Assembly: GCA_025998755.1 (NCBI GenBank)
Contig: AP024674.1
Span: forward strand, 2,992,162 to 3,056,161
Direction: 5' to 3'
Length of the DNA stretch: 64,000 nt
DNA from: Armatimonadota bacterium
GTDB lineage: Bacteria > Armatimonadota > UBA5829 > DSUL01
Shown here piece after piece: positions 17,460 through 25,405 of this stretch. The translations under genes and the position numbers were made by a program. Numbering within the stretch: position 1 is the stretch's first letter; every line of letters begins with the position of its first letter. Below the pieces are notes generated by a model, which searched no databases, was not told where the DNA came from, and was given only the letters and a program-made list of their open reading frames with translations.

Positions 17460-18407
17460 ATGCGCGTTCTGGTTACGGGGGGAGCAGGATTCATCGGCTC
17501 GCATCTGGTGGAAGGATTGCTCAGGAAGGGCTACCAGGTCACTGTTGCGGATGACCTGAGCACCGGAGATCTGGGCAATCTGGAGGCGGTCCGGGACCAG
17601 ATCGAGTTCCTGCAGTTGGACCTGGCGGATCTGGAGCAAGCGCGCATTGCAGTGCGGGGAGTGGACGCCGTCCTCCACGAAGCCGCCATCCCGTCCGTCC
17701 CGCGCTCGGTGGCGGATCCCATCGGCAGCAATAGGGCGAACATCGATGGCACGTTGAACACGCTGGTGGCGGCGCGGGACGAGGGAGTGAAGAGGTTCGT
17801 CTATGCCGCCTCCTCCTCCGCTTACGGTCAGGGGCCGGAGCTGCCCAAGGTCGAGAGTCTTCCCCCTGATCCCATCAGCCCGTACGCCATCGGTAAGCTC
17901 ACAGGCGAGTTCTACTGCCAGGCGTTCTACCGTCTTTACGGACTTCCCACCATCTGCCTGCGATATTTCAACGTCTTTGGTCCGCGTCAAGATCCGAATT
18001 CCGAATACGCGGCGGTGATCCCGAAGTTCATCACGCGGCTGCTGAATGGCGAGCGGCCGGTCATTTACGGGGACGGAGAACAGTCCCGCGATTTCACCTA
18101 CGTGGACAACGTGGTGCACGCCAATCTCCTTGCCTTGGAAACCGAGAGGGGCTTCGGCGAGATGATGAACGCGGCGTGCGGCGAAAGATTCACCCTAAAC
18201 GAGCTCTTCCGGAAGCTGTGTGAGATCATCGGCGCCGAATGCGAACCGGTCTACGAGGACGAGCGACCCGGGGACGTGAAGCACTCGCACGCGGATATCA
18301 GCAAAGCCAGAAGCCTACTGGGCTATGAGCCAATGGTCAGTTTCGAAGAGGGACTGCGCCGGACGGTGGACTATTTTCGCTCCACGATGGAGGCGGCCCG
18401 CCGTTGA
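17460..18407 (+). CDS. NAD-dependent nucleotide-sugar epimerase (UDP-glucose 4-epimerase-like)
   Basis: 315-residue extended short-chain dehydrogenase. The NAD site is VTGGAGFIGSHLVEGLL; the catalytic Ser/Tyr/Lys region reads SSSAYG and then YAIGK. RYFNVFGPRQDPNSEYAAVIPKF resembles WbpP/Gne-type 4-epimerases that act on UDP-GlcNAc/GlcNAcA or UDP-Glc. It would supply a UDP-sugar to the exopolysaccharide transferases. A second, different epimerase lies at 20113, so at least two activated sugars are made here. It begins 59 nt after the GT4 gene and its stop overlaps the next gene by 4 nt. Confidence 0.9.
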   Translation: MRVLVTGGAGFIGSHLVEGLLRKGYQVTVADDLSTGDLGNLEAVRDQIEFLQLDLADLEQARIAVRGVDAVLHEAAIPSVPRSVADPIGSNRANIDGTLNTLVAARDEGVKRFVYAASSSAYGQGPELPKVESLPPDPISPYAIGKLTGEFYCQAFYRLYGLPTICLRYFNVFGPRQDPNSEYAAVIPKFITRLLNGERPVIYGDGEQSRDFTYVDNVVHANLLALETERGFGEMMNAACGERFTLNELFRKLCEIIGAECEPVYEDERPGDVKHSHADISKARSLLGYEPMVSFEEGLRRTVDYFRSTMEAARR

Positions 18408-20116
18408 GCGTTGAGTCCATCAGGAATTCCCTAATGCTGACGGGGGGAACGTCCTTCCTCCTGGGGATTGTGCTTACTCCGCTTGTCATTGGCCTGGCGC
18501 GGAGCGCCGGGCTGGTGGCGCGTCCCCGCGCAGACCGCTGGAGCGTCAGGCCGACGGCGCTGATGGGCGGAACGGCTATCTTCAGCGCGTTCGCGGGGAG
18601 CCTGGCGCTGACCGGCCGCCCTTTTCCCGAGCTGTTGGTCCCTCTGGCAGCAGGTGCCCTGATCTTCCTTGTGGGTCTCGTAGACGACCTGCGGAGCCTG
18701 CGCCCCCAGCATAAGTTGCTGGCTCAAGTGGCGGCCGCCTGTATCCTGGTGGCTGGAGGAGTACACTTCGGGGTGAACGGCGGCGGCGCGCTGGCGTGGC
18801 TGGTCACCATCCTCTTTGTGGTGGGCATTACGAACGCGCTGAACCTGCTGGACAATATGGACGGTCTGGCCGCGGGGGTCGCGACGGTAGCCGCTCTCGT
18901 GATCGCGGCCGGGGCGGTCCTGGCGGGTAGCGGACCGACTGCGGTTGCCGCAATTGCTCTGGCAGGAGCCACTCTTTCGTTTCTGGTTTTCAACTTCCAC
19001 CCGGCGCGGGTTTTCATGGGGGACTGCGGCAGCATGTTCCTTGGACTGATGCTGGCGGCCCTGTCCATCCAGGCATCCGCCGCGGCTGGGGCGGCAGCTG
19101 CCTGGGCTGTGCTGTTCCCCTGCGTTGCGCTGGCCGTGCCCATCTTCGATACCACCTTCGTGACCGTGATGCGCAAGATGCATGGCCGGGCAATCTCTCA
19201 GGGGGGATGTGACCACACCTCGCACCGCCTTGTCCGGCTGGGACTGTCTGAGCCTCAGGCCGTCCTCTTGCTGTGCGGCGTGGCGCTGCTGACGGGCTCC
19301 ATGGGTGTGGCGGCGATGCGTTTCCGTGAACCTTTGCTTCTGGTGGTGGGGGCGCTTGCCGCGGCCTGGCTTCTGATGCTCGGCAGGCTACTTGCCCGGG
19401 TGGAGGTATACTCGGCTGAGGAGTCCGCCGGCAGACCTGCAGGAGCAGTTGTTTTCGCGCAGAGACTTCACAAGAAGCAGACCGCGACGGCTCTCGCCGA
19501 TACGTTGCTGGCGTTCGCGGCTGCAGTTCTTGCTGTGGAAGCATCGGGGCCGGGCGACTTGCCCGCGGCGCGATGGCAGGTGGCCATTCTGGTGGGCGGC
19601 AGTGCGGCAGGGCTCGCCCTGGCCGGAGTGTACCGCGGCGTCTGGCGGCATCTGAGCCTCGCGGCGTTCCTCCGGCTGATGGCGGGATGCGCCTTGGGAG
19701 CAATTGTTTCCCTGGCTGCAGGGCTGGCAGCGGGAATGGCTCCGGGAGCCGCGCTCACAGCTCTTAATGCGGGAATCCTGCTTCTCTTGCTTAGCGGATC
19801 ACGAGGTTTTTACCTCATGTTATCCCGGCTGCTGCCGGGCCCGGAACGGTGGGTGCTGGTGGCTTCTCCAGGCCTTGACGGAGAAGGAGCCGATGCGCTC
19901 GCGCGGGCGGCGCGTGGCCTTGCCGGAACACCTACCGGCGTCTTGACCCTGGATGTCGAAGCAATCCCACGCTCGCTGAATGAACTGGAGCGCCTGCTCA
20001 GCGAGACCCGACCTGGAGCAGTACTGGTGGCCTCGCCTCTTCTCAGGGAGAGTGTGGAGGAGGTCTGCCGCCGCAAGGGGGTTCAATGCTTCAGCCCGGA
20101 GGAGATACACGGGTGA
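18404..20116 (+). CDS. WecA/MraY-family sugar-1-phosphate transferase fused to a CapD-N-like membrane domain
   Basis: 570 residues. Residues 1-335 form a polytopic glycosyltransferase-4 domain of the WecA/TagO type: DDLRSLRPQHK, NLLDNMDGLAAG (Asp-rich catalytic site), HPARVFMGDCGSMFLG and DHTSHRLVRLG. This domain transfers a HexNAc-1-phosphate to undecaprenyl phosphate and starts repeat-unit synthesis. Residues ~350-570 add four helices with AGVYRGVWRHLSLAAFLRLM, like the membrane N-terminus of CapD/FlaA1 proteins, then a short Rossmann-like piece (WVLVASPGLDGEGADAL). The epimerase half of CapD is absent, though a free-standing epimerase gene follows with a 4-nt overlap. The fusion point is clear from the sequence; its purpose is not known. 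Confidence 0.87.
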   Translation: MSVESIRNSLMLTGGTSFLLGIVLTPLVIGLARSAGLVARPRADRWSVRPTALMGGTAIFSAFAGSLALTGRPFPELLVPLAAGALIFLVGLVDDLRSLRPQHKLLAQVAAACILVAGGVHFGVNGGGALAWLVTILFVVGITNALNLLDNMDGLAAGVATVAALVIAAGAVLAGSGPTAVAAIALAGATLSFLVFNFHPARVFMGDCGSMFLGLMLAALSIQASAAAGAAAAWAVLFPCVALAVPIFDTTFVTVMRKMHGRAISQGGCDHTSHRLVRLGLSEPQAVLLLCGVALLTGSMGVAAMRFREPLLLVVGALAAAWLLMLGRLLARVEVYSAEESAGRPAGAVVFAQRLHKKQTATALADTLLAFAAAVLAVEASGPGDLPAARWQVAILVGGSAAGLALAGVYRGVWRHLSLAAFLRLMAGCALGAIVSLAAGLAAGMAPGAALTALNAGILLLLLSGSRGFYLMLSRLLPGPERWVLVASPGLDGEGADALARAARGLAGTPTGVLTLDVEAIPRSLNELERLLSETRPGAVLVASPLLRESVEEVCRRKGVQCFSPEEIHG

Positions 20117-21084
20117 AGGTTCTTGTGACAGGCGGGGCGGGCTTCATCGGCTCACATCTGGTGGACAGACTTCTGGAGCGGGGAGACACGGTCACCGTCC
20201 TGGACGATTTCTCCACAGGAAGCCGCAACAACCTGACGCACATCCCTTCCACCGCCCGCCTGAGTGTGGTGGAAGGTTCCGTGCTTGATGCGGAGCTGGT
20301 GGCCTCCCTTGTCAGAGAATGCGACGAAGTCTACCATCTGGCCGCAGCCGTGGGCGTGCGCCGCATTCTGGACCAGCCACTCCAAAGCATCCGCGTCAAT
20401 CTGCGGGGAACCGAGAACGTGCTGGACGCGGCGTTACCCGGACAGAGGATTCTGGTCGCCTCGACATCGGAGGTCTACGGGAAGAACTGCTCGGACGCCC
20501 TCCGAGAGACCGACGACAGCATCGTCGGGGCTACCAGCGTCACCCGCTGGCTATATGCCACCAGCAAGGCGATGGATGAGTTCTGCGCCCTTGCGCATCA
20601 CAGGGAGCGCGGCATCCAGGCGGTCATCGTCCGATTCTTCAACACGGTGGGGCCGCGACAGACGGGCACCTACGGAATGGTCCTGCCCAACTTCGTCCAG
20701 AAAGCGCTCCGAAACGAGCCCATTCCCATCTACGGGGACGGACGGCAACGCCGGAACTTCACCTACGTGGATGACGCGGTGGAGGGAATCCTCCGTCTGA
20801 TGGCAACCCCGGCCGCCGTGGGACAGGTGTTCAATATGGGCGGGAGTGAGGAAACATCCATTGAGGAGCTGGCGCGGCGCGTGCGTGCAGTGTGCGGGTC
20901 GCGTTCTCCGCTCCAGTATGTGCCTTATTCCTGCGCTTACTCGGCGGGGTTCGAGGATATGCAGCGGAGGCGGCCGGACACAGGCAAACTGAGAGAGACC
21001 ATCGGGTTCGCACCCGCCACGCCGCTCGACGAGATCATCCGCCGCGTGGCGGATTACTTCCGCTCCCGGAATGGAGGGTTGTAG
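20113..21084 (+). CDS. NAD-dependent nucleotide-sugar epimerase/dehydratase
   Basis: 323 residues. NAD-binding VTGGAGFIGSHLVDRLL, catalytic region STSEVYG and YATSKAMDEF, and RFFNTVGPRQTGTYGMVLP, which is characteristic of UDP-glucuronate decarboxylase/4-epimerase-like SDRs. GTG 20113 has GGAGGAG about 8 nt upstream and overlaps the preceding stop (GTGA), so I chose it over the upstream ATG at 20086. Sitting directly after the CapD-N-like fusion, it may work with it. The product sugar is not determined. Confidence 0.88.
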   Translation: MKVLVTGGAGFIGSHLVDRLLERGDTVTVLDDFSTGSRNNLTHIPSTARLSVVEGSVLDAELVASLVRECDEVYHLAAAVGVRRILDQPLQSIRVNLRGTENVLDAALPGQRILVASTSEVYGKNCSDALRETDDSIVGATSVTRWLYATSKAMDEFCALAHHRERGIQAVIVRFFNTVGPRQTGTYGMVLPNFVQKALRNEPIPIYGDGRQRRNFTYVDDAVEGILRLMATPAAVGQVFNMGGSEETSIEELARRVRAVCGSRSPLQYVPYSCAYSAGFEDMQRRRPDTGKLRETIGFAPATPLDEIIRRVADYFRSRNGGL

Positions 21085-21090
21085 CAAACT

Positions 21091-22155
21091 GTGAAAGCAC
21101 TGATTCTGAGCGGCGGCAAGGGCACTCGCTTGCGCCCCATAACTCACACCAGCGCCAAACAGCTGGTGCCTGTGGCCAACAAGCCCATCCTCTTTTACAC
21201 CATCGAGGCTGTCCGAGACGCCGGGATCACGGACGTAGGAATCATTGTGGGAGATACCCATCAGGAGATCCGGGCAGCCTGCGGGGACGGGTCGCGCTGG
21301 GGGGTGAAGATCACCTACATCCAGCAGGAAGCGCCGCTGGGTCTGGCCCACGCCGTGAAGATCGCTCAGGATTTCATCGGCGACGACACGTTCGTGATGT
21401 ATCTGGGCGACAACCTCATACGGGACGGCATCACGGAGCTGGTGGACCGTTTCCGCGCCGAGAAGCCCAATTCGCAGATTCTGCTGGCGCATGTGCCTAA
21501 CCCGGGAGCCTTCGGCGTTGCGGAGCTGGACGGCGAACGGATCGTCCGTCTGGTGGAGAAACCGAAGGAGCCGAAGTCCGATCTGGCGCTGGTGGGGGTC
21601 TACATGTTCGACTCCACCATCTTCGAGGCGGTGAACGCCATCAAACCGAGCTGGCGCGGCGAGCTGGAGATCACGGACGCCATCCAGTACCTTGTGGATA
21701 CCGGCCGGAACGTGCGGGCGCACATCATCAAGGGATGGTGGAAGGACACCGGCAAGCGCGAGGACATGCTGGAGGCCAACCGCATCGTCTTGGAGGATCT
21801 GGAGACCAGCATCGAGGGCGAGGTTGATGCCGAGTCCGTCCTGCATGGGCGGGTCGGCATCGGAAAGGGAACGAGCGTCGAGCGCAGCACCATCCGTGGC
21901 CCGGTGATCATCGGGGAGAACTGCGTCATCACCGACGCCTACATCGGGCCTTTCACATCCATCAGCGACGGGTGTGTGATCACCCGATGCGAAATTGAGC
22001 ATTCCATCATTCTGGAGGAGTGCCGCATCGAGGATCTGGGCGTGCGGATGGAAGACAGCCTTATCGGACGCAACTCATGCGTGCGCCGGTGCGACACCAA
22101 GCCACGAGCCTATCGCTTCATGCTGGGCGAGTCGAGCGACGTCAGCGTGCTCTAG
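21091..22155 (+). CDS. sugar-1-phosphate nucleotidyltransferase (long RmlA-like)
   Basis: 354 residues. Nucleotide-binding ILSGGKGTRLRPITHTSAKQ, then FVMYLGDNLI and EKPKEPKSDLALVGVYMF, as in glucose-1-phosphate thymidylyltransferases. A C-terminal left-handed beta-helix-like region (hexapeptide pattern VIIGENCVITDAYIGPFTSI) makes it the long type found in antibiotic and archaeal pathways rather than the 290-residue enterobacterial RmlA. It would make dTDP- or UDP-glucose from glucose-1-phosphate. GTG start 6 nt after the epimerase; last gene of the operon. No rmlBCD genes are in the window. Confidence 0.9.
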   Translation: MKALILSGGKGTRLRPITHTSAKQLVPVANKPILFYTIEAVRDAGITDVGIIVGDTHQEIRAACGDGSRWGVKITYIQQEAPLGLAHAVKIAQDFIGDDTFVMYLGDNLIRDGITELVDRFRAEKPNSQILLAHVPNPGAFGVAELDGERIVRLVEKPKEPKSDLALVGVYMFDSTIFEAVNAIKPSWRGELEITDAIQYLVDTGRNVRAHIIKGWWKDTGKREDMLEANRIVLEDLETSIEGEVDAESVLHGRVGIGKGTSVERSTIRGPVIIGENCVITDAYIGPFTSISDGCVITRCEIEHSIILEECRIEDLGVRMEDSLIGRNSCVRRCDTKPRAYRFMLGESSDVSVL

Positions 22156-22186
22156 CCCGCCCTGTCGGCCGAAGCCGGTTCTTCTG

Positions 22187-22765
22187 CTAGCAGAACTCCC
22201 CTGCGATCAGCTCATCCAGCGGCCGCTTGGGGACATGATGCACGCCGAAGGCATCCCGCCAGTACCGGATGTCTCCTCCCGGTTCTACATCGTCCAGGAC
22301 GACCTTCTCGACCGGCTCACCAAGCGCCAGAACAAGCAGGATCTCGAAATGGGCCGGAATATCCAGCTCCTGCCGCAGGCGTTCCCGATCCACCGAGCCG
22401 ATCATACAGCCGCCCAGCCCCCGTTCCACGGCTCCCAGCATGATGGACTGGGCGGCGATGCCGTGGTCACAGTCAATATGCGCCCGGATGCGGGTGTCGC
22501 CCAGGATCACGATATAGGCCGACGGCCGCTCCCCCTCCGCCGGCCCGTCCCAATCCTGTAGATAGCCTGCCCAGGCGAGCGTCGGGAAGACCCGCGCGCA
22601 GGCCTCCGGAGAACACACCAGCAGAAACTTCAGAGGTTGGAGGTTGGCGGCCGAGGGAGAGAAGCGCGCCAGTTCCACCAGCTCACGCAACGTTTGCACA
22701 GGCACGCTGCGCTCCTGCTGGAAGCGCCGGTAGCTGCGGTTCTTGAGGATGAGATCTTTCAGCAA
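22187..22765 (-). CDS. nitroreductase-family FMN oxidoreductase
   Basis: 192 residues. N-terminal LKNRSYRRFQQERSV, SPSAANLQPLKFLLV (FMN-binding) and GIAAQSIMLGAVERGLGGCMIG are the standard features of the NfsB/SagB-like nitroreductase fold, which binds FMN as a homodimer and uses NAD(P)H. Natural substrate unknown. It starts at TTG 22763-22765 with AAGGA just upstream, 51 nt after the cupin gene on the same strand, so the two are probably co-transcribed. It converges with the exopolysaccharide operon. Confidence 0.87.
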   Translation of the reverse strand: MLKDLILKNRSYRRFQQERSVPVQTLRELVELARFSPSAANLQPLKFLLVCSPEACARVFPTLAWAGYLQDWDGPAEGERPSAYIVILGDTRIRAHIDCDHGIAAQSIMLGAVERGLGGCMIGSVDRERLRQELDIPAHFEILLVLALGEPVEKVVLDDVEPGGDIRYWRDAFGVHHVPKRPLDELIAGEFC

Positions 22766-22816
22766 TTCCTTGATGGCCTCCGCTGGTGCTACCTCTCCAG
22801 CGTGCCGCCTGCCGGA

Positions 22817-23152
22817 TTACGGCCCCGCGACCGGCGCAGCAGCGCCCCGGAACATGGTCAGAAGCATGACGGTGTCCTCATCGGCCTGGATGGCGTGATT
22901 CAGTCCGGGCGGCATGAAATACCAACTGCCCGGAACGGCGTCATGCCACTGCTGTCCCAACAAGACCTTTCCCTTTCCGGAAAGGATATGGATGATGGCC
23001 GGCATGCTGCTGGTGTGCTCAGAAAGCGATTGTCCCGCTGCGAAGCCGAACAGAATGACCTTTGCGAACTTCTCGTCCACGATCGTCTTGCTGACGATCC
23101 CGTCCGATGCGAACTCCGCTTTCTCGTTCAGATTGTACGCAAGTGTTTGCAC
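22817..23152 (-). CDS. small cupin-domain protein
   Basis: 111 residues forming one conserved beta-barrel: GQSLSEHTSSMPAIIHILSG is cupin motif 1 and PGSWYFMPPGLNHAIQA is motif 2. The metal-binding set is thinner than usual (one His in motif 1, one in motif 2), so metal binding is uncertain. GTG start with GGAG 8 nt upstream. It probably forms an operon with the downstream nitroreductase. Role unknown; small cupins of this kind often bind small ligands or act in detoxification. Confidence 0.82.
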   Translation of the reverse strand: MQTLAYNLNEKAEFASDGIVSKTIVDEKFAKVILFGFAAGQSLSEHTSSMPAIIHILSGKGKVLLGQQWHDAVPGSWYFMPPGLNHAIQADEDTVMLLTMFRGAAAPVAGP

Positions 23153-23276
23153 GTCCTTCTCCTTGCAGGGCTCCAGGACGCCCGGTCGCCTGCGCGTCCC
23201 TTCGAAATGCGACTACAGGGTCGCCGGCACTGCGCCGGTCCCTCTGGAAGAATGCGCCAGTACAGTCTGAAGCTCC

Positions 23277-23433
23277 TTGACCCGCATCAATTCGAGGGAT
23301 GTGGACGCCTCTCAGGTGCAGGTCGTTGTGGAGCCGGACAGTCTGCTGGAGTTTGCGGGAGGACTGATCGGTGTGGCCGGGTTGTTGCTTTGTCGGCGGG
23401 CGCTCTTCACAACGCGAAAAGCCTGCGGCATCC
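23277..23433 (+). pseudogene. orphan PEP-CTERM tail (gene remnant)
   Basis: Frame reads ...QVQVVVEPDSLLEFAGGL then IGVAGLLLCRRAL: an EP-type motif, a hydrophobic helix and a basic pair, matching a PEP-CTERM signal with P-E-P changed to V-E-P. Only about 13 residues precede it and no signal peptide exists. The frame then runs on through the terminator at 23441 without a stop. It looks like the decayed 3' end of a PEP-CTERM gene that kept its terminator. Confidence 0.55.
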
Positions 23434-23440
23434 TTCCGCG

Positions 23441-23469
23441 GCCCGGGCTCCTCGCAGCCCGGGCTTTTT
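23441..23469 (+). terminator. Rho-independent terminator
   Basis: Perfect 9-bp stem (GCCCGGGCT / AGCCCGGGC), 6-nt loop and five T. It has no intact plus-strand gene upstream; it follows the PEP-CTERM remnant and precedes the NAGPA-like gene by 70 bp. It also insulates that gene from upstream read-through. Confidence 0.85.
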
Positions 23470-23538
23470 CACGTCCGGGGAACCCGAAGCAGGCAGTGGC
23501 AGGAATCCCCCCTGCAGGAGTCCAACTGAATTGGCGCT

Positions 23539-24768
23539 ATGGACGCGAAGGCTTTCCTTGTGGCTTTTATCCTGACTGTCACGGCTCTGCCCGCGCATCC
23601 CGAGCAGGGCGAGACGCCTGCGGGGTTGCCGTTCTACCCGGACGTTCCGCTGATGCAGACGGTCTCCGAAGAGCGTAGAGAGATCTGCCCGGGCCTGACC
23701 CACATCCACCGTGTCACGGCCGACCCCATGAACATCAATGTCCTGTTGGTGGATCTCACCGTGCCCGGAGTGTCGCTGCGCACGGGGTTGTCTAACGATG
23801 TGGTGGCCGGGGTGGAGACGGTGCGCTCCATTGCGGACCGCCACGGCGCCACGGCGGCCATCAATGGTGACTACTGGGGCCCCAATGGCATCGAACAGGG
23901 ATTGACCGTCGTTGACGGAGAGATCGTCATGGCGCCGAAGGCCCGTAGCGCGTTTGCCGTCCTGAAAGACGGACGGGCCGTCATAGACCGCTTCACGGAT
24001 CAGTGGACCTGGCAGGCGCGCGTGATCGCCCCGGACGGCAGCGAGCATCCCATAACGTTGATGAACAGCGAGATCCGCGACGACTGGCTGTGCCTCTGCA
24101 CCTCGCGATTCGGACTTTCCACCCCGGGTAATACCGCATCCCCCGTCACGGAAGTGTTCCTGACATCCTCAGGCCTTGTGACGGACATCGTGACGGACGG
24201 GCCGCCGCGGCGCATTCCCCGGGACGGGCGAGTGCTGGCCGGGCGCGGGAAGGCGGGAGAATGGTTGCGCCGGAAGGCCAGGCTCTGGCAGGTGATGGGA
24301 CTCGACCTGCGTTCCACCCGGCCGCTGGACGATGTCTGGCAGGCCCTCGGCGCCGGCCCGCTCATCCTGAAGGACGGCAAGTTTCATCAGGACTCGCTGA
24401 AACCGTTCCCGGACGGGGAAGAGTTCACTCCGGACTGGAAGAAGGAGCACTATCTGCTCCGGCAGCCGCGCTCCGCCGTAGGGGTCTCTGAGGACGGCAG
24501 GAAGGTGGTGCTGATCACCGTGGATGGCAGACAGCCGGACTTCAGCCTGGGCATCTATCAGAAGCAGATGGCCGACCTGATGCTGGAGTTCGGAGCCAGC
24601 GACGCGATGGACCTGGACAGCGGCGGATCCGCGACGATGGTCATCGAAGGGAAAGTGGTGAACCATCCCTCAGACGGAGCCAACCCCGACGGCACGGGCG
24701 GCCGTGAGCGGCCCGTGGCAAACGCGCTGCTTGTCTTCTGCGGCAGGGCGGCTAACGGCGGTCCGTAA
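23539..24768 (+). CDS. secreted phosphodiester glycosidase (NAGPA/DUF2233 family)
   Basis: 409 residues with a short signal peptide (MDAKAFLVAFILTVTALPAH). The NAGPA domain motifs are visible: TAAINGDYWGPNGIEQGLTV near residue 115 and MDLDSGGSATMVIEGKVVN near residue 355, followed by RERPVANALLV. Family members remove a sugar from phosphodiester-linked glycans or, in bacteria, act on exopolysaccharide or cell-wall glycans outside the cytoplasm. The ribosome site is weak (AGGAG 17 nt before the ATG). Its 3' end overlaps the convergent transpeptidase gene by 17 bp. Position next to the exopolysaccharide locus fits an extracellular glycan role. Confidence 0.87.
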   Translation: MDAKAFLVAFILTVTALPAHPEQGETPAGLPFYPDVPLMQTVSEERREICPGLTHIHRVTADPMNINVLLVDLTVPGVSLRTGLSNDVVAGVETVRSIADRHGATAAINGDYWGPNGIEQGLTVVDGEIVMAPKARSAFAVLKDGRAVIDRFTDQWTWQARVIAPDGSEHPITLMNSEIRDDWLCLCTSRFGLSTPGNTASPVTEVFLTSSGLVTDIVTDGPPRRIPRDGRVLAGRGKAGEWLRRKARLWQVMGLDLRSTRPLDDVWQALGAGPLILKDGKFHQDSLKPFPDGEEFTPDWKKEHYLLRQPRSAVGVSEDGRKVVLITVDGRQPDFSLGIYQKQMADLMLEFGASDAMDLDSGGSATMVIEGKVVNHPSDGANPDGTGGRERPVANALLVFCGRAANGGP

Positions 24769-25405
24769 TATAGACCAGCGTCCCTTCCGGTACCAGGTCG
24801 AACAGTTCGATCACATCCACGTTGCGGAGACGGACGCAGCCGATGGAGGCGGGCCGGCCGATCAACTCTTCGGCCGAGGTGCCGTGGATCCAGATGCCGC
24901 GGGAGCGGCTGGTGCGGTTGTGCTCCTCCAGCCCTTCCAGTTTCAGGGCGCGTGAGGTGATGTAAACCCTCCGGAGGCCTCCTTCCTCGGAGACGGGCGC
25001 ATCCGTCGGCTCGCCTCCCTTGAGAGGTTGTCCCGGCCGGGCGCCGGCGCCGGATTTCTGCCATATGCGATGCAGCCCGGTGGGTGTTTTGTAAGACCGA
25101 GGCTCGGATCCGACTCCGTATTTGGATGTGGAAACCCGCCAGCTCCGCTCTACCCGCTCTTCATTGGCGAACAGCAGCAGCCTCTGGTTGGGGATGTCCA
25201 CCACAATCGCCCGGCTCTTGCCATCCCAGCCCCCCTTCTTCAGGGATTGAAGCGCCTCCCGGACGCCGGCCGTCACCCGCGACGAGGCCGGGGCGCTCCC
25301 CCAGAGCCCTTCCGCAGCGTTTGGCGCAAGGGCGGCGCTCAGAACCAGCGTGGCCGTCAGGATGGCCATCCCTGCAGACCTTGTCACATCCCGGGCGGCA
25401 GGCAC
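24752..25405 (-). CDS. L,D-transpeptidase (YkuD domain)
   Basis: 217 residues. After a signal peptide (MAILTATLVLSAALAPNAAE, start GTG 25405 or ATG 25369) comes the YkuD fold: IVVDIPNQRLLLFANEERVE, YKTPTGLHRIW, then the catalytic motif IWIHGTSAEELIGRPASIGC with VRL, which supplies His, Ser and the nucleophile Cys. It should form 3-3 cross-links in peptidoglycan or attach proteins to it. The GTG start overlaps the hydF stop by 22 nt, so it may be read through from the maturase operon although functionally unrelated. Confidence 0.92.
   Translation of the reverse strand: MPAARDVTRSAGMAILTATLVLSAALAPNAAEGLWGSAPASSRVTAGVREALQSLKKGGWDGKSRAIVVDIPNQRLLLFANEERVERSWRVSTSKYGVGSEPRSYKTPTGLHRIWQKSGAGARPGQPLKGGEPTDAPVSEEGGLRRVYITSRALKLEGLEEHNRTSRSRGIWIHGTSAEELIGRPASIGCVRLRNVDVIELFDLVPEGTLVYITDRR

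Noticed and set aside
20551-22002. A 483-codon minus-strand open frame opposite the epimerase and nucleotidyltransferase genes
   Set aside because: Both plus-strand genes have full family motifs; the antisense frame is compositional shadow.
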